From Crocodylus rhombifer (lineage: Eukaryota; Chordata; Crocodylia; Crocodylidae), in contig JAVSML010025211.1 in assembly GCA_038503035.1 (NCBI GenBank), forward strand, positions 620,001 through 684,000: DNA of 64,000 nucleotides, in the 5' to 3' direction. This document shows, piece by piece, positions 28,665 to 39,010 of the stretch (positions are counted from its first letter, which is position 1; every line of letters starts with the position of its first letter). Below the pieces are notes generated by a model that worked only from the letters and a program-made list of their open reading frames with translations, was not told the origin of the DNA and searched no databases. A program made the translations under genes and the position numbers.

Positions 28665-31600
28665 TATCAGAAAGAGCCATTAAATTTATGCACTAGATTT
28701 CGAAAATGGAAGTCTAACTGTTAATTCAGTTAAAGTTTGTTAAGTTACATGGTTGCACAGTAAGGGTTCACTATAATTCAATGTGGCAGGAGTCTCTACT
28801 TTTCGGGAGCTTTGTTTTCGGGTGTAGGGGTGTCTTTGATAAGAGCAGTTGCACTTACTAAATTTTCTCTGGTTTGGAGAGGTTCGGGTTCGAATACCAC
28901 TCGAGCACTGGAAAAAGCTGCCTCATCTAAAACTAGTCAATAAATATGGAATTATATTTTGGTAAAGGGTGTCTTTTGCTTGAACAGCCACTCTTTGCAA
29001 TTGGAAAGCCTTTTTGTTTCACCCAAAGGTCTTAAATAAGGTTACTGTTACCCACTAATGTCATATTTAAGTTGTAGTCTGAACATGCCCTTAGAAACTT
29101 GCAAAGCAACTCAAAGATTTGCCTGCATAGCAGTACAATTTATGGTCCAGCCCTTCACACTCGACGGAGGAAATAGCAAAGCAGTAAATACAGCACAGAA
29201 AGTGAAACGAGAGGCCGTGAGCTGGAAGAAATACACAAAACGAGAATGCCACGGTATTCATAGCTTTTTGGCACCAAAACTCAGGCATTTGAAACATAGT
29301 CCACTTATCTGCATCGTTGGAAACTTGAGTTTTCCTCATATCATCCTATCTATGTAGCAGGAGCATTTCTACTGCACGTGACAATCAGAGGCAATGATCT
29401 ATATTTGCACTTAATATCGAAATAGTTGAAGAGGCAGACTTCTAGAGTCTTGGCCTCAGTAAGACATGTTGGTATAATATGTTGTGATGATGGAAGCAGT
29501 AAATCAAAATTATGGACATTTGCACTGTTGAAAAGCATGCTTTAGCTTTATTTTTCAATTAAAAACACTGTTTAAAAATTCTGATTCCACACACTTTGAC
29601 TTATTGTAGAGTTATCCCTGTTTTCCTCTTCATTTGTAAGTTCAGTGTTTCTCTTTGGAGGAAAGGCTTTCTGAAGTGAACTATCCCTCCCCCCACCTTC
29701 CCATCCTCCCCCAAACTGTTCTGAACCAAGGTGAGGCAGAACTGAATGCAGTAGAGGGGGGACAAAAAGAAAAAAAAAGGGAAATGGTACAAAGTTATAA
29801 TAAAACAATCTGGAAAGTTTAGGGCTGGAAAAGCCCTTATTACTGGGTTGCTGAATCAGCAGAGCTGGGAATTCAAAACTGCTGGTGTATTCTCCTTGAT
29901 GAAGGCTTTCTTTATACCAGATCATTCAAAAATTAAATTCTATCGATGAATCCCGAGAGAATTATTTAACTTAAATAAAAAATAAAGAAAACCAAACGGC
30001 AATTAAATGTTTACGGTCTGACCTTCAGTCAACATTTCTCATGGAAATCTGAGGCCTGGTTTTCAATATTTTAATTCCTGCCCTTTGTGATGCCCTCTCC
30101 CAGCCCCTGGTGTCCCTCCATATTCTAAGCAGGCACTAGCTGATTTCGGCTCTGTTTACAAATCTACACACCGTGGTTTTCCTTTCATTGTAAAAGACCT
30201 TTTCTAAGAATACCTGCAGCCAAATTTATTTAGAAAGAGTAAACAATTGCCTTTCAGTGGAGTTACCCTCCCCCCCACACCCTAAACTGCCAATTGCAAA
30301 AGGTGCATTGCATACTTAACCGCTCTACTGACATGGTGATGGTCGTGACAGATCTGCTGGCTGGGGAAGTTGTTCTGAAATGAATGTTTACATACGTATG
30401 TTGGGAGCTGCACAGATTACAGCCTTGCTTCCAGAAAACTGTAAATACGTAAGAACCGGACTGCTCAGGGACCCCCCTCCCCCCGCTCTTTTAGAAACCA
30501 GTGTTTGCTCTAAAAAGGTCTTCCCTTGGCAAAAAAAAAAAAAAAAAAAGCTACAAAGGTGCAATATGCAAGCTCGAAACTTGAAATTTCGCCTTGTGTA
30601 GTACGTAATATATGAATTTCAAAGTCACTTCCTCCCCTGACCCTGAGTATTCACAATTAGAGCTGTGTTGATTTGACCCCAAATTGTAAATGACAGAGGG
30701 GGCTTGTGTAAGCTCTCTAAATAATATTTAGGGAAGAAATAAGCACAAATTCATAACAAATAGACTCCGTGGAGTTTAAGAGGTAAAATATGGCGCCCAG
30801 CTCTGACATAAGCTCTGCAGCCCTGAGCGAATCAATAGTTTCAGTTTATAGGAGCTGGGGAATGAACAGCACCGAGCCAAATACATTCCATAGTGTATCA
30901 TTCCTGCAGACTTTTCTGCTGAGGTTTTCTGAAGAAAGGCACCATCAAAAGGCACGAAGTTCAATAGCCAAATAATTTTCACACGTGTACACCTCAGTTT
31001 AGTGCAAGCCACTGAGGAGATCATTCCAGTTTTTACCACTGTCAAAGAAATTAGCTAGGTTCAATAACTTGCTGAAAAGGGTGTTCTCTCCAGTTCTGGC
31101 ACTGTGGAAGCCGTTTCTCCTTGTATGGTAACAATGATTGCGAAAAAAGCTTATTATCATTTCAGGCTTAATAATAAAAAATCATAAAACTCAGCTGCTA
31201 ATAAATAGCCATTCCCCCCTAATAACGGCAAGTCCTGATACTGAGGAAGACAAAGGTTACTAGACAGAGAGGGAGGGATTGTAATTTTGCTGTCATGTTT
31301 TCAGAAATAGAACTAAAGTGTATGAAAAGCTTCATCATTTTCCATTTATTTGGTATAGACAACAATTAAATTAATTTTACCCCCCCCAAAAAAAAACACA
31401 GCAACAACCAATAACCCTATGACTCCTTTGGAACACGGTCCAGAGATTTTCTGCCACAAGTAGTGTTCACTGATACATTTATTGGGAAGATTTCTGCTAC
31501 CCTACTGAAGACAAAAGGAAGTTTTGGACATTGTCTAATTCTCTAGAGCACTGAGAAAAGCCAGCACTGTAATGCCTTCAGCAACCAGGTGTATTGCCTT

Positions 31601-32980
31601 AAAAGATGTGACTTTCAGTTTACAACAATTTACTTTTAAAAGTGATTGTTCTTTAGTATACACTTACTTGACTACAGTGGGATAATCTCTTTACTGGTTG
31701 TTTATTTAAAACACCACTATGTAGCAATAATGCAAAATAGTGGTGATTGGTGTATGAAATTTGCTGTTCAGTCATTCACTTGATGATTTTTAAATGGTCT
31801 CTGATCCTTTTCCTATAACAGATCTAGTTGCCAATAAATTAAAGTTTCTGCAGAAATAAGAACAAAGCTATCTTGTTTTTGTCTGTTACCTTTCAGTGGT
31901 GTGAGTGGTGAAAATAGAGAGAAAGAGATAAAAAGTGGCATTTGTCCTTTGTACGTGGGACTGCATCAGTGTTTGACCTGTAGAAAATATTTTAATATAT
32001 GCAATCCCCTAGAAAATATGAAACGTAGGAGAGATTGTTAGCTGGGGTTTATGCAGCAAAATGAATATTACTGAAAGTAACATTTAGTGCTTCAGCTTTA
32101 AAATCTATTTGGAAGCAACTTCAAGGTAAAAAAGGTACAGTCACGTCAAAATGAAAGAATCCAGTCTGAAGTAAGAACAAAGCCGCTGGAATCCACCTTG
32201 CTAAATCATACTTACTGCCACTATCCATTCACAAGGTTTCCCCCTGGCATTTACCCCTACAATCATGCTTAAGGCAAGTACAACTGAACAGTCCCATGCT
32301 TGAATGTGGGCTTCCTTACCCCGTGGTAGTCAAAGAGTTGTCTGCTAAAAGGAGGGCCCTCTCCATCCATGTGGGGAAAGGACACATGGATATGCAGTTA
32401 ACTGATTTTAAGGCCTTGGGTGTTGCATTTTTTTACTCTTCTGATATAATTATTTGCCATGCCCTAGGCCCCTCTCTCTCCCTCTCTCCTTTTCAATCTG
32501 AGGCGGCCTCACAAGCCCCAGCTTTAAAAGGCCCTGGATGTTTTGCATGAAGCTCTCACAATAGGGGTTGAGAGAACTGACAGTTTCAAAAACAAGGCGT
32601 CCTGTCCTTTCCAGATGCCGAGAAGCCCTTTCCTGCACCATCTCTCGTTTGCTCTTCGCGGCTGGTGGCTTTATCCTTAGTATTGCAAATATCCTGCAAC
32701 AGCTGTGTTTGTAAACAGGGGGGAGTTTGGAGGGAACCAGCAACTCCTGGGTTTAGACTTCCTAACCGAAAGCGATGAGCCTGACTGACCAGTGCCTCTG
32801 TTTCCTGACAAGAAAGAAGAAGGAAGTTAGCCTTAGAGGCAGTGCAGTTGTGTGCTACCGCCTTGCACATCACCAGCTGCCTGGGGTAGGGCCATGGGAG
32901 CCCAAGTTCTCCCCCGAGCTGGAGCAGAGGGGGGCCGGGTCGTCCCCTCAACCCCGAGCAGACACTTGGGGAAATCACTT
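28665..32980. other. Noncoding interval downstream of SKIDA1
   Basis: Mostly AT-rich, no transposon, RNA gene or coding exon recognised. Contains an A run at about 30531-30549. Short reading frames here have no recognisable domains. Confidence 0.5.
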
Positions 32981-32985
32981 AAAAT

Positions 32986-32997
32986 GCCGCCATCTTG
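32986..32997 (-). promoter_or_regulatory. YY1-type element GCCGCCATCTTG
   Basis: The reverse complement CAAGATGGCGGC is a full match to the extended YY1 motif that marks many CpG-island promoters near their start sites. It sits at the left edge of the 33.0-35.2 kb GC island. The motif is clear; function is inferred. Confidence 0.55.
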
Positions 32998-33039
32998 CTT
33001 GACTGACAACAAATTCGTGGTGATGTTTCGCTCCGAGCT

Positions 33040-35220
33040 CCCCTGCTCTCCCCTGACTGCGTTACCAACTCATTAGTTGGGGCGGAACAGCAGCCCCGCG
33101 CTCCCGCGCTCCGAGGAGCCCTCGCAGAGGCTGACATCAAAGCGGCCTTGCCGAGGGGCTGGGGGCTGAGGGGCCGCGGAAACCGAGCCCGGCTCGCGGA
33201 TTTCCCCCATTTTGGTCGTTCTCTGCTTGAGCATCCATTTTCACGTTGCTCTCCCTCCCCGTGATCTCCTGCTTCTCCCAGCAGCTCCGCCGTTCAGCTC
33301 ACAACCTCCCCCCCTTTGATGTGGACGCCGCATTAGGGAAATGTCTCCAAAATGCACCCGTGCAAGGCCCGGATTTCAAAGCAATCACTCGTGAAAGGAG
33401 CGGCCCGGGCGCGAGCCCCGGGGTGAAAAGCAAGCCCCAATCGCGCCCCCGGGTTCAAGGCCGCGAGCCGGCCGCGCCGCCCCCACCCGGCGCAGGCAGA
33501 CGCGGGCGCGGGCGCGGGGGCGGGAGCGAAGGGCACCGGGGCTCCGCGGGGCGAACAAAGCGGTAACCCGAGAGCGAAGGGCCTGGCCGGGAGCTGGGGC
33601 CAGGTCAACGGGGAGAGCGCACCAAGGTTGTTTCCTCTTGTGTTTCCAAGCGCCCTCGCAGTTGTAAAGTGTGTGAAATTACGCACTGGTCTCTTAAAGA
33701 GCGCCTAATTTCTAGTAAATGGCCGGGGCTTTGTCAATGGCTTTATTATGTTGGTTCTTGTTAATTGTGGAGAGAATGCCCATTGTGGAGTGTGAATGGC
33801 TTTACGAGCTAACCTGGTCACTGGTGCAATCAAGGGGCAGTAAATGGCCGCTCCGCTAATGTGGCCTGTACCGGGGAGCCGGGCTCGGGCCCCGCCGAGC
33901 TGCAGCCCTGCCCGGGGCCGCGGCTACGGGGGCCTCGCAGAGGCGCTGGCGCCGGGCCGGGGCCGGGGAGGCGCCGCCCGAGCGGGCGAGGGCCCGCGCC
34001 AGAGCCGGGAGCGGGCCGGGCCGGGCCGGGCCGCCGCCGGCTGCAGCGCCGCGCGGACAAAGCCGAGGCAGCGGCTGCCTCAAAAGGGGAAAAGCAGGCT
34101 CCCGCCTCGCAGCGCAGCGCTGGGCTGGGGCCGGCGGCGCGCACGTGTGCCGGGCGCTTCTCGCCTTTGTTAGCGAAGCCCACGGCACGCGGGCCCCCTC
34201 CACCGGCGGCCCGGCTCCGCGTGGGCTCGGCCGCGGCGCGGCCTCAGCCCGCCGGGCTCCTTCCGCTGCTGCTGCTCCTCCATTGTTGCTTCTCGGGGTC
34301 TCCGCGGGGGCAGCGAGCATGCGGCGGCTCCCGCCCCAGCCCGCCGCTTCCCGCGCGGGGCAGGGCAGGGCAGGGCCGGGCCGGGGAGAGCAGGGGCTCG
34401 CGGCTTTCCGGACAAACTGAAAGTGATCGCGAGCGAGAGGCCAGCCGCCCTGCACGTGCCGGGCCGGGGTACAATCAGCGTCGTGCTGAAATGTAAAGTC
34501 CACTCCCGCGAGTGTCTGGGGCCAGCCGGTTCCCGAGAGCCCCGCTCCGAGGAGAGCCCCCCCGGGCCTGTAGCACTCGTGTCGCGATTTCTGTTCAGCC
34601 CACATCTGTCGAGTCGCTGCGCCGGGCTCTGCTCCTCTTCGACCCGCCGGGGGTGCAGAGCCCGGGCCCAGCCCAAGGCTTCGCTAGGCCGAGCGGCCCG
34701 GGCCGGGGGGAGAGCCCCGCTGGGCTGCCCGTCCTTTCCCTCAAAACAGGATGTTTTCATCCAAGCTGCGGCCGCTTTTCCCCAAAGATCTCCGCGCAGT
34801 GGAGTTGGGAAGCACGTGGAGATCAAGCCGCGTCAGTAGTTGCCTCTCGGGTCACCGCAGCGTGCTTTGGCCCGCCAGCCCCTTCCTTTATGTGCCTGGG
34901 GCGTGTACACGTGCGTGTACCTGGCCGTGATGCCCTCCCTCCCTCCCCGACCTCAGCAGCGGGACCGACTCCCCCTCCGCGTTCCACGGGGCTCGCCGCG
35001 CTCGGCCCACTCCGCTCGTGCTGCTCCGGGTTTCTCGCTGCCAGCTTCTGGTAAACTGGAACCTACTGGGGGCTTTTGCCAAGATGCAGTTTAACGACTG
35101 GAGCCAGGGCACCGTGGCGAGCTGACTTCCTCCCCCCAGTCGGAAGAAACCTGGCTTCAGGAAAGCAGATCCCAGTGCGTCCCCCAGTGTGTTCGCTGGG
35201 GCCCCGGGCTCTGGGGGAGA
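33040..35220. promoter_or_regulatory. CpG-rich island downstream of SKIDA1, no gene assigned
   Basis: A 2.2-kb GC-rich region made of two dense blocks (about 33.06-33.60 and 33.85-35.05 kb) around an AT-rich core at 33.7-33.84 kb. It looks like a promoter. No coding exon is recognised; long reading frames occur on both strands and are best explained by base composition. It is a possible start region for the plus-strand exon-like segments at 35.9-37.0 kb. The human noncoding host gene MIR1915HG lies on this side of SKIDA1 and on the same strand as I recall, so an orthologue is a positional possibility only. Confidence 0.55.
33710..33850. promoter_or_regulatory. Candidate conserved regulatory element inside the GC island
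   Basis: A short AT-rich core within GC-rich DNA. It combines CTTTGTCAATGG and CCATTGTGG-like SOX motifs, a TTAATTG homeobox core and two near-repeats of ATTGTGGAG (about 33764-33793). The composition and motif density resemble a developmental enhancer. Conservation cannot be tested here. Confidence 0.3.
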
Positions 35221-35906
35221 TTGCGGATGAGCTTCAAGGCTGAGAGCAGCCCATAACCTGCTCGAGCATGTGTTTCGTATTTACCGACGCTGCCTTTGCT
35301 TTGCGAAGATTTAGTAGGAAACTGTCCGAGACAATGGCCAAACCAAAAACGTTATCTAGTAAACTCTGCCGAAAGGGGTTGCCCCGCTTGCGAAATGCCC
35401 ATTTCCATTTCCATTTCCACGTACACGGCAGGGCAAGGACAAGCGGTGATAACGTGTCAGTCAACATGCAGTTTTCCGGATCACTGGGGGGGAGGCGGGG
35501 GGGATCGTGTCTGAATATACTGTGGACGTTTGAAGTGGGATATTATAACCAGGAGAAGGATTTTCAGATTGTTTCCAACTGTAATATATTTGTCCTCATC
35601 AAAATCTGCTAGGTTCACTTGAGGAAATATGATGTTCATGGTAACTGATGTGGAAGAAAAAACAGAGCGGTATTTAACACACACTATAAAATCGTGTCTG
35701 ATCTTCCAGGCTATGATCTCATCGGCTCTTGTGTATTTTAAGGGCTGTTTATTAGTGAGGGTCTGGGGTTTGCAGTTGATAGTAGCACAATATCATTAAT
35801 TAGTTTATGATTCCGGGGTCCCTATTCCATAAAGGACCACATCACAGATATTTAATTCTAAACAGGCCATATCGTTAAACACACATTTCTCTATATACCT
35901 CTGCAG

Positions 35907-36020
35907 ATGTAGATGAATTTAAATACTATCTCAGTAATGTGAGGCATCTGACATCCCGAAATCCTCGCAGAGGACATAATCAAGTAGTTCTTCTGTGCTG
36001 GCAATGTTTGCTGGAGGTGG
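35907..36020 (+). CDS. Candidate internal coding exon A of an unrecognised gene
   Basis: I do not recognise this gene. On the plus strand a pyrimidine-rich acceptor (TTCTCTATATACCTCTGCAG) ends at 35906. The following 114 bases stay open with 2 leading bases, 37 codons and 1 trailing base, and end at GTGG|GTATGG. The peptide begins VDEFKYYLSN and ends LLCWQCLLEV; it is mixed and protein-like, without low complexity. An alternative donor is GAG|GTGGGT after 36016. With the donor at 36020 the phase matches exon B at 36900 exactly. No start-codon exon was found upstream, although the GC island at 34-35 kb could hold one. The segment overlaps a minus-strand exon-like frame, so at most one is likely real. 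It could also be a noncoding RNA exon or chance. Confidence 0.3.
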
Positions 36021-36079
36021 GTATGGGTTTATGACACCTCTTAAACGGGGGAAGCTTGGTGGGTTCTCTTGATAAGGCG
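35931..36079 (-). CDS. Competing minus-strand terminal-exon candidate
   Basis: On the minus strand a pyrimidine-rich acceptor (TTTTTTATTATTTTCAAATGCTCTTAG) ends at 36080. It is followed by 2 bases and 48 open codons to a TGA at 35933-35931. The peptide starts PYQENPPSFPRLRGVINPYP and includes ASTEELLDYVLCEDFG near its end; it reads like a genuine C-terminus. An AATAAA on this strand lies about 180 bases downstream (TTTATT near 35750). No partner exon was found at higher coordinates. I do not recognise the protein. It overlaps plus-strand exon A by 90 bases, so one of the two is probably a shadow of the other. Confidence 0.3.
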
Positions 36080-36899
36080 CTAAGAGCATTTGAAAATAAT
36101 AAAAAAGCGAAAGTGTTGGCCAACAGGGTTCAAAGAGGCCCCCGTCTTTCCGAAGGCCAGCGTCTGCCTGTCCAGAGGCGCGCGCACACGCGCGGCCGTC
36201 CACCCGCGGAGCTGTGTTTCTGCCACGACTTGCGGTCCTGGATTTAATCGTGCTGGTGAACGCTCAGTTTAAGCAAGCGCTTAGCGGTATTTGCGACCCC
36301 CTGCAACTTCCAGCTGAACCCGCTCACGAGCTGCAACGTAATTCTCTTGTGACTGCTGGCTGCTGTGACTTCACACGACCTGCAAATCCAAGATGCCTTT
36401 CAGACCGAGTTTACGGCCTGTATTTGGTTATGAAATGCTGATTGCATCTGATTATCTAAAAAAAAAAAAGACAAACTACATAAACATCTGATACTTCGTA
36501 TTAGAATCAAGCACAGTGATAATTGCAAAGAGCTGTTTTTAATTTTACTCCAAGTGTTTACATATCAACATGTGGTAAATTTGTCTTCGCAGAGAAAGTT
36601 TTGATTTTCCCCATTAACAATCAATAATGTTAATGGCTTTGTATAGACCTGGTAGAGATTACAATTTCTTCATCTCCGCCGATCTCAAATTATTGAAGAC
36701 AAAAGCGTATGTGGAGAAAGAAAAAACATTCCTCTTTAAATTGAAGAAGATTAACTGGCTCCATAGGCGCTTAAGGATTCCTAGTGGACACTGCTGAGTT
36801 CAGCAGGAGAGTTTCCCTCCACGGCAGAGTATAAAGAAATACTGGCGCTTTAGCCTTGCTTTTATTTCTATTTTAAAATCTTTATTTTTTTTTCCACAG

Positions 36900-37033
36900 A
36901 CACCGTCAAGGATCAAAACGAGCACATGCAACTGGCCGCGCTCATTCTGAAACTTAGCTCCAAGAAAAGCTCGACTATGGTGAAAACCGCAGACTTTTCC
37001 TTGCTCTTTCTGAATCATGTTCTCCAATACTCG
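36900..37033 (+). CDS. Candidate coding exon B of the same unrecognised gene
   Basis: A very strong acceptor (CTTTATTTTTTTTTCCACAG) ends at 36899. The next 134 bases hold 2 leading bases and 44 open codons ending at TACTCG|GTATTT, a possible donor. If that donor is not used the frame stops at 37046-37048, making this a terminal exon. The two leading bases complete a codon with the single trailing base of exon A, giving aspartate at the join. The peptide, TVKDQNEHMQLAALILKLSS and onwards, looks helical and shows no known domain to me. If the donor is used, an exon near 37316 (after CAACTTCCTGCAG) would add only a few codons before a stop. The reading is inference from splice motifs and phase. 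Confidence 0.33.
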
Positions 37034-37049
37034 GTATTTATATTGTAAA

Positions 37050-38150
37050 ACAAACACAGCCTTAAGCGAGCTAAAGCAGAGGAAATCGGAGCTACTGAGA
37101 GCAGGGCTCTCCCCCTCTCTACAAAGGCGTTGCGGGGGTCCCAGGCACCGCCTGCTCTGCCACAGCACAAGATCTAGGCTTCCCGAGGTGGACGATTAGC
37201 CCCAGCCGAGGATCTGCCACCCCAGCTATCACAATAGCATCAAACGGAGCACAAGGGCAGTAGCAACTTTTCAAACTTTTTAAACCACAAAACTGCTAAC
37301 GTTACCGAAGCACCAACTTCCTGCAGCAGTTTCTTGTTTAAAGTTTCAGGTGTGGTTGCTTCAAGGCGGTGAATATACTCATCAGAAAGCTCCAGCCGTG
37401 GCCCGAGCTAGGTGTATGGAGATACATGTCTCCACGTCAAGAGGTGAAATATTTCTGAGCATACGTTTACCAAAAAAAAAAAAGAAAAGAAAAGAAAGCA
37501 TCTAGGCTAGAAACCTATGGGGTTATGACAAAAGGAAAAGAGACCCGAAAGAAATATCCCACAGTGGATTACGAGGTTATGGGACAGGTCACTGAAGGAA
37601 AGTTAAACAAAAAGCAAGGGTACATTATATAAACCTCACATAATTAAAAATATAGTTAGTCCTAATGTTGGCTCTAGATCCACAAGTATTCATTTCACGT
37701 GTTAATAACATGGCTTTTTATTTAATGGGACTATCTTCTGTTAATATACCTCATGTACTCAGTGTTTTATATTTTGCTTTATGGGAAAGCTGACCACAAC
37801 TTTTAACGATCTTTAATTTAATGAGGACTAGCATAAAAATCGAAGTGAAATATGCACGTTCAGAGCTCGCCAGAGAGACAGGCAGGCAGCGAGGAAACCC
37901 GGCCGTACAAAGAGACGACTTGAAGACAGTCACATATTAAATATTGGAGCGATCGATTTCAATACCTTGAGCGGACACGGGAATAAAACCCCCAGTCCCC
38001 CCGCCCAGACGAAGGGATTAGGAATGCTTTGTTGGGGAGGAACGAAATGCGATTTTCGGCAGATCCTGTTTGTTCGGGTTAGCGGAGGGCCGGGCAATCC
38101 GCTTTCAAGCGCTAGGCTCCCGCTTTGGGACTTCACCCTAAAGGTTAGTC
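37050..38150. other. Noncoding interval
   Basis: AT-rich, with a short A-rich AAAAGAAAAG tract near 37470-37497. No supported gene or repeat family. Confidence 0.5.
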
Positions 38151-38159
38151 TCATCGCAG

Positions 38160-39010
38160 TGGGCGGAAGACGGGCCCCTGCCCGAGGCGGGCAGAAATCC
38201 CCGGGGCCCTGACAGGTTGATCGCGCTCGGAGCTCCCCTGCGAAGGGGCTGCAGAGGCTCCTGCGGCCCGTGCCGCCGTCTTTGTCCCCCTAGCCCGGAC
38301 CGAGCCGGGGCTCCGGGCCGGCTCCTCTCCGCTCAGCCCCGGCCGAGGGCCGCAGCGCGGCTGCCCCGGGCAGCCCAGAGCCCGTTCCCGGGGGGGCCCG
38401 CTCCCCACGCCCCGGCCGGGCTCCCCCGGGCGACCCCTGCCCCCGCCGGCGCTCCGCGCGCCTTCCCCGCCCCCGCGCGGCCCGCCCCGCCCCGCCCCGC
38501 CCCGCTCCCGCTCCCGCTCCCGCCGCAGCACAAAGGGCGCCCTCAAGCAGGCCGGCCTGGGGGAGCTCCCGGCTCCAGCGGTGCGCCCGCCCGCAGCGGC
38601 CTCCCACGGGCTGCCTCGGGCCGGGGCGGGAGAGGAGCCTGGAGCCGGGCTGCCCTGCCCCGCATGGCCCCGTGTTGCTGGCGGCCCCGGGCAGCCCCGG
38701 CCGCGCGGCGATTACTAATTGAAAAGAGCTGGGCAGCGCGGGCCCATCGATCCAGGTCTCCGCCCCCGCGAGCCTGGCACGGGCGTGTTGCCCCCACCCC
38801 TCCCGGCTTCTTTCCTGTCATGGCTCGGGGCCATTTCCCCTCCCATCCCGCGGGGAAGGGGACGCGGAGCGCGCAGGCAGCTGAGGGGAGCCCGGGCTGT
38901 CAAACCCCGGGAGCCTCGGCGGGTGCAGGGCGGCAGATGCGGATGAGGTGGCAGGCAGCCGCTACTCGTATCCCCAAACCTCTGGAGCTGCCATGGCACC
39001 CCTGGGCCGC
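38160..39010. promoter_or_regulatory. CpG-rich island with tandem GC boxes
   Basis: About 0.85 kb of CpG-dense sequence. Positions 38480-38526 hold a tandem array of CCCCG/CCCGCCCC boxes followed by CTCCCG repeats, a good Sp1-type cluster. No gene is recognised on either strand. Confidence 0.5.

Noticed and set aside
33844..35054. Frames of 180-249 codons in the 34-kb island
   Set aside because: Composition-driven; no splice-compatible, protein-like segment stood out from the background.
36800..37168. 122-codon minus-strand frame over exon B
   Set aside because: It runs antisense through the strong plus-strand acceptor tract, giving lysine-rich filler, and lacks good splice sites of its own.
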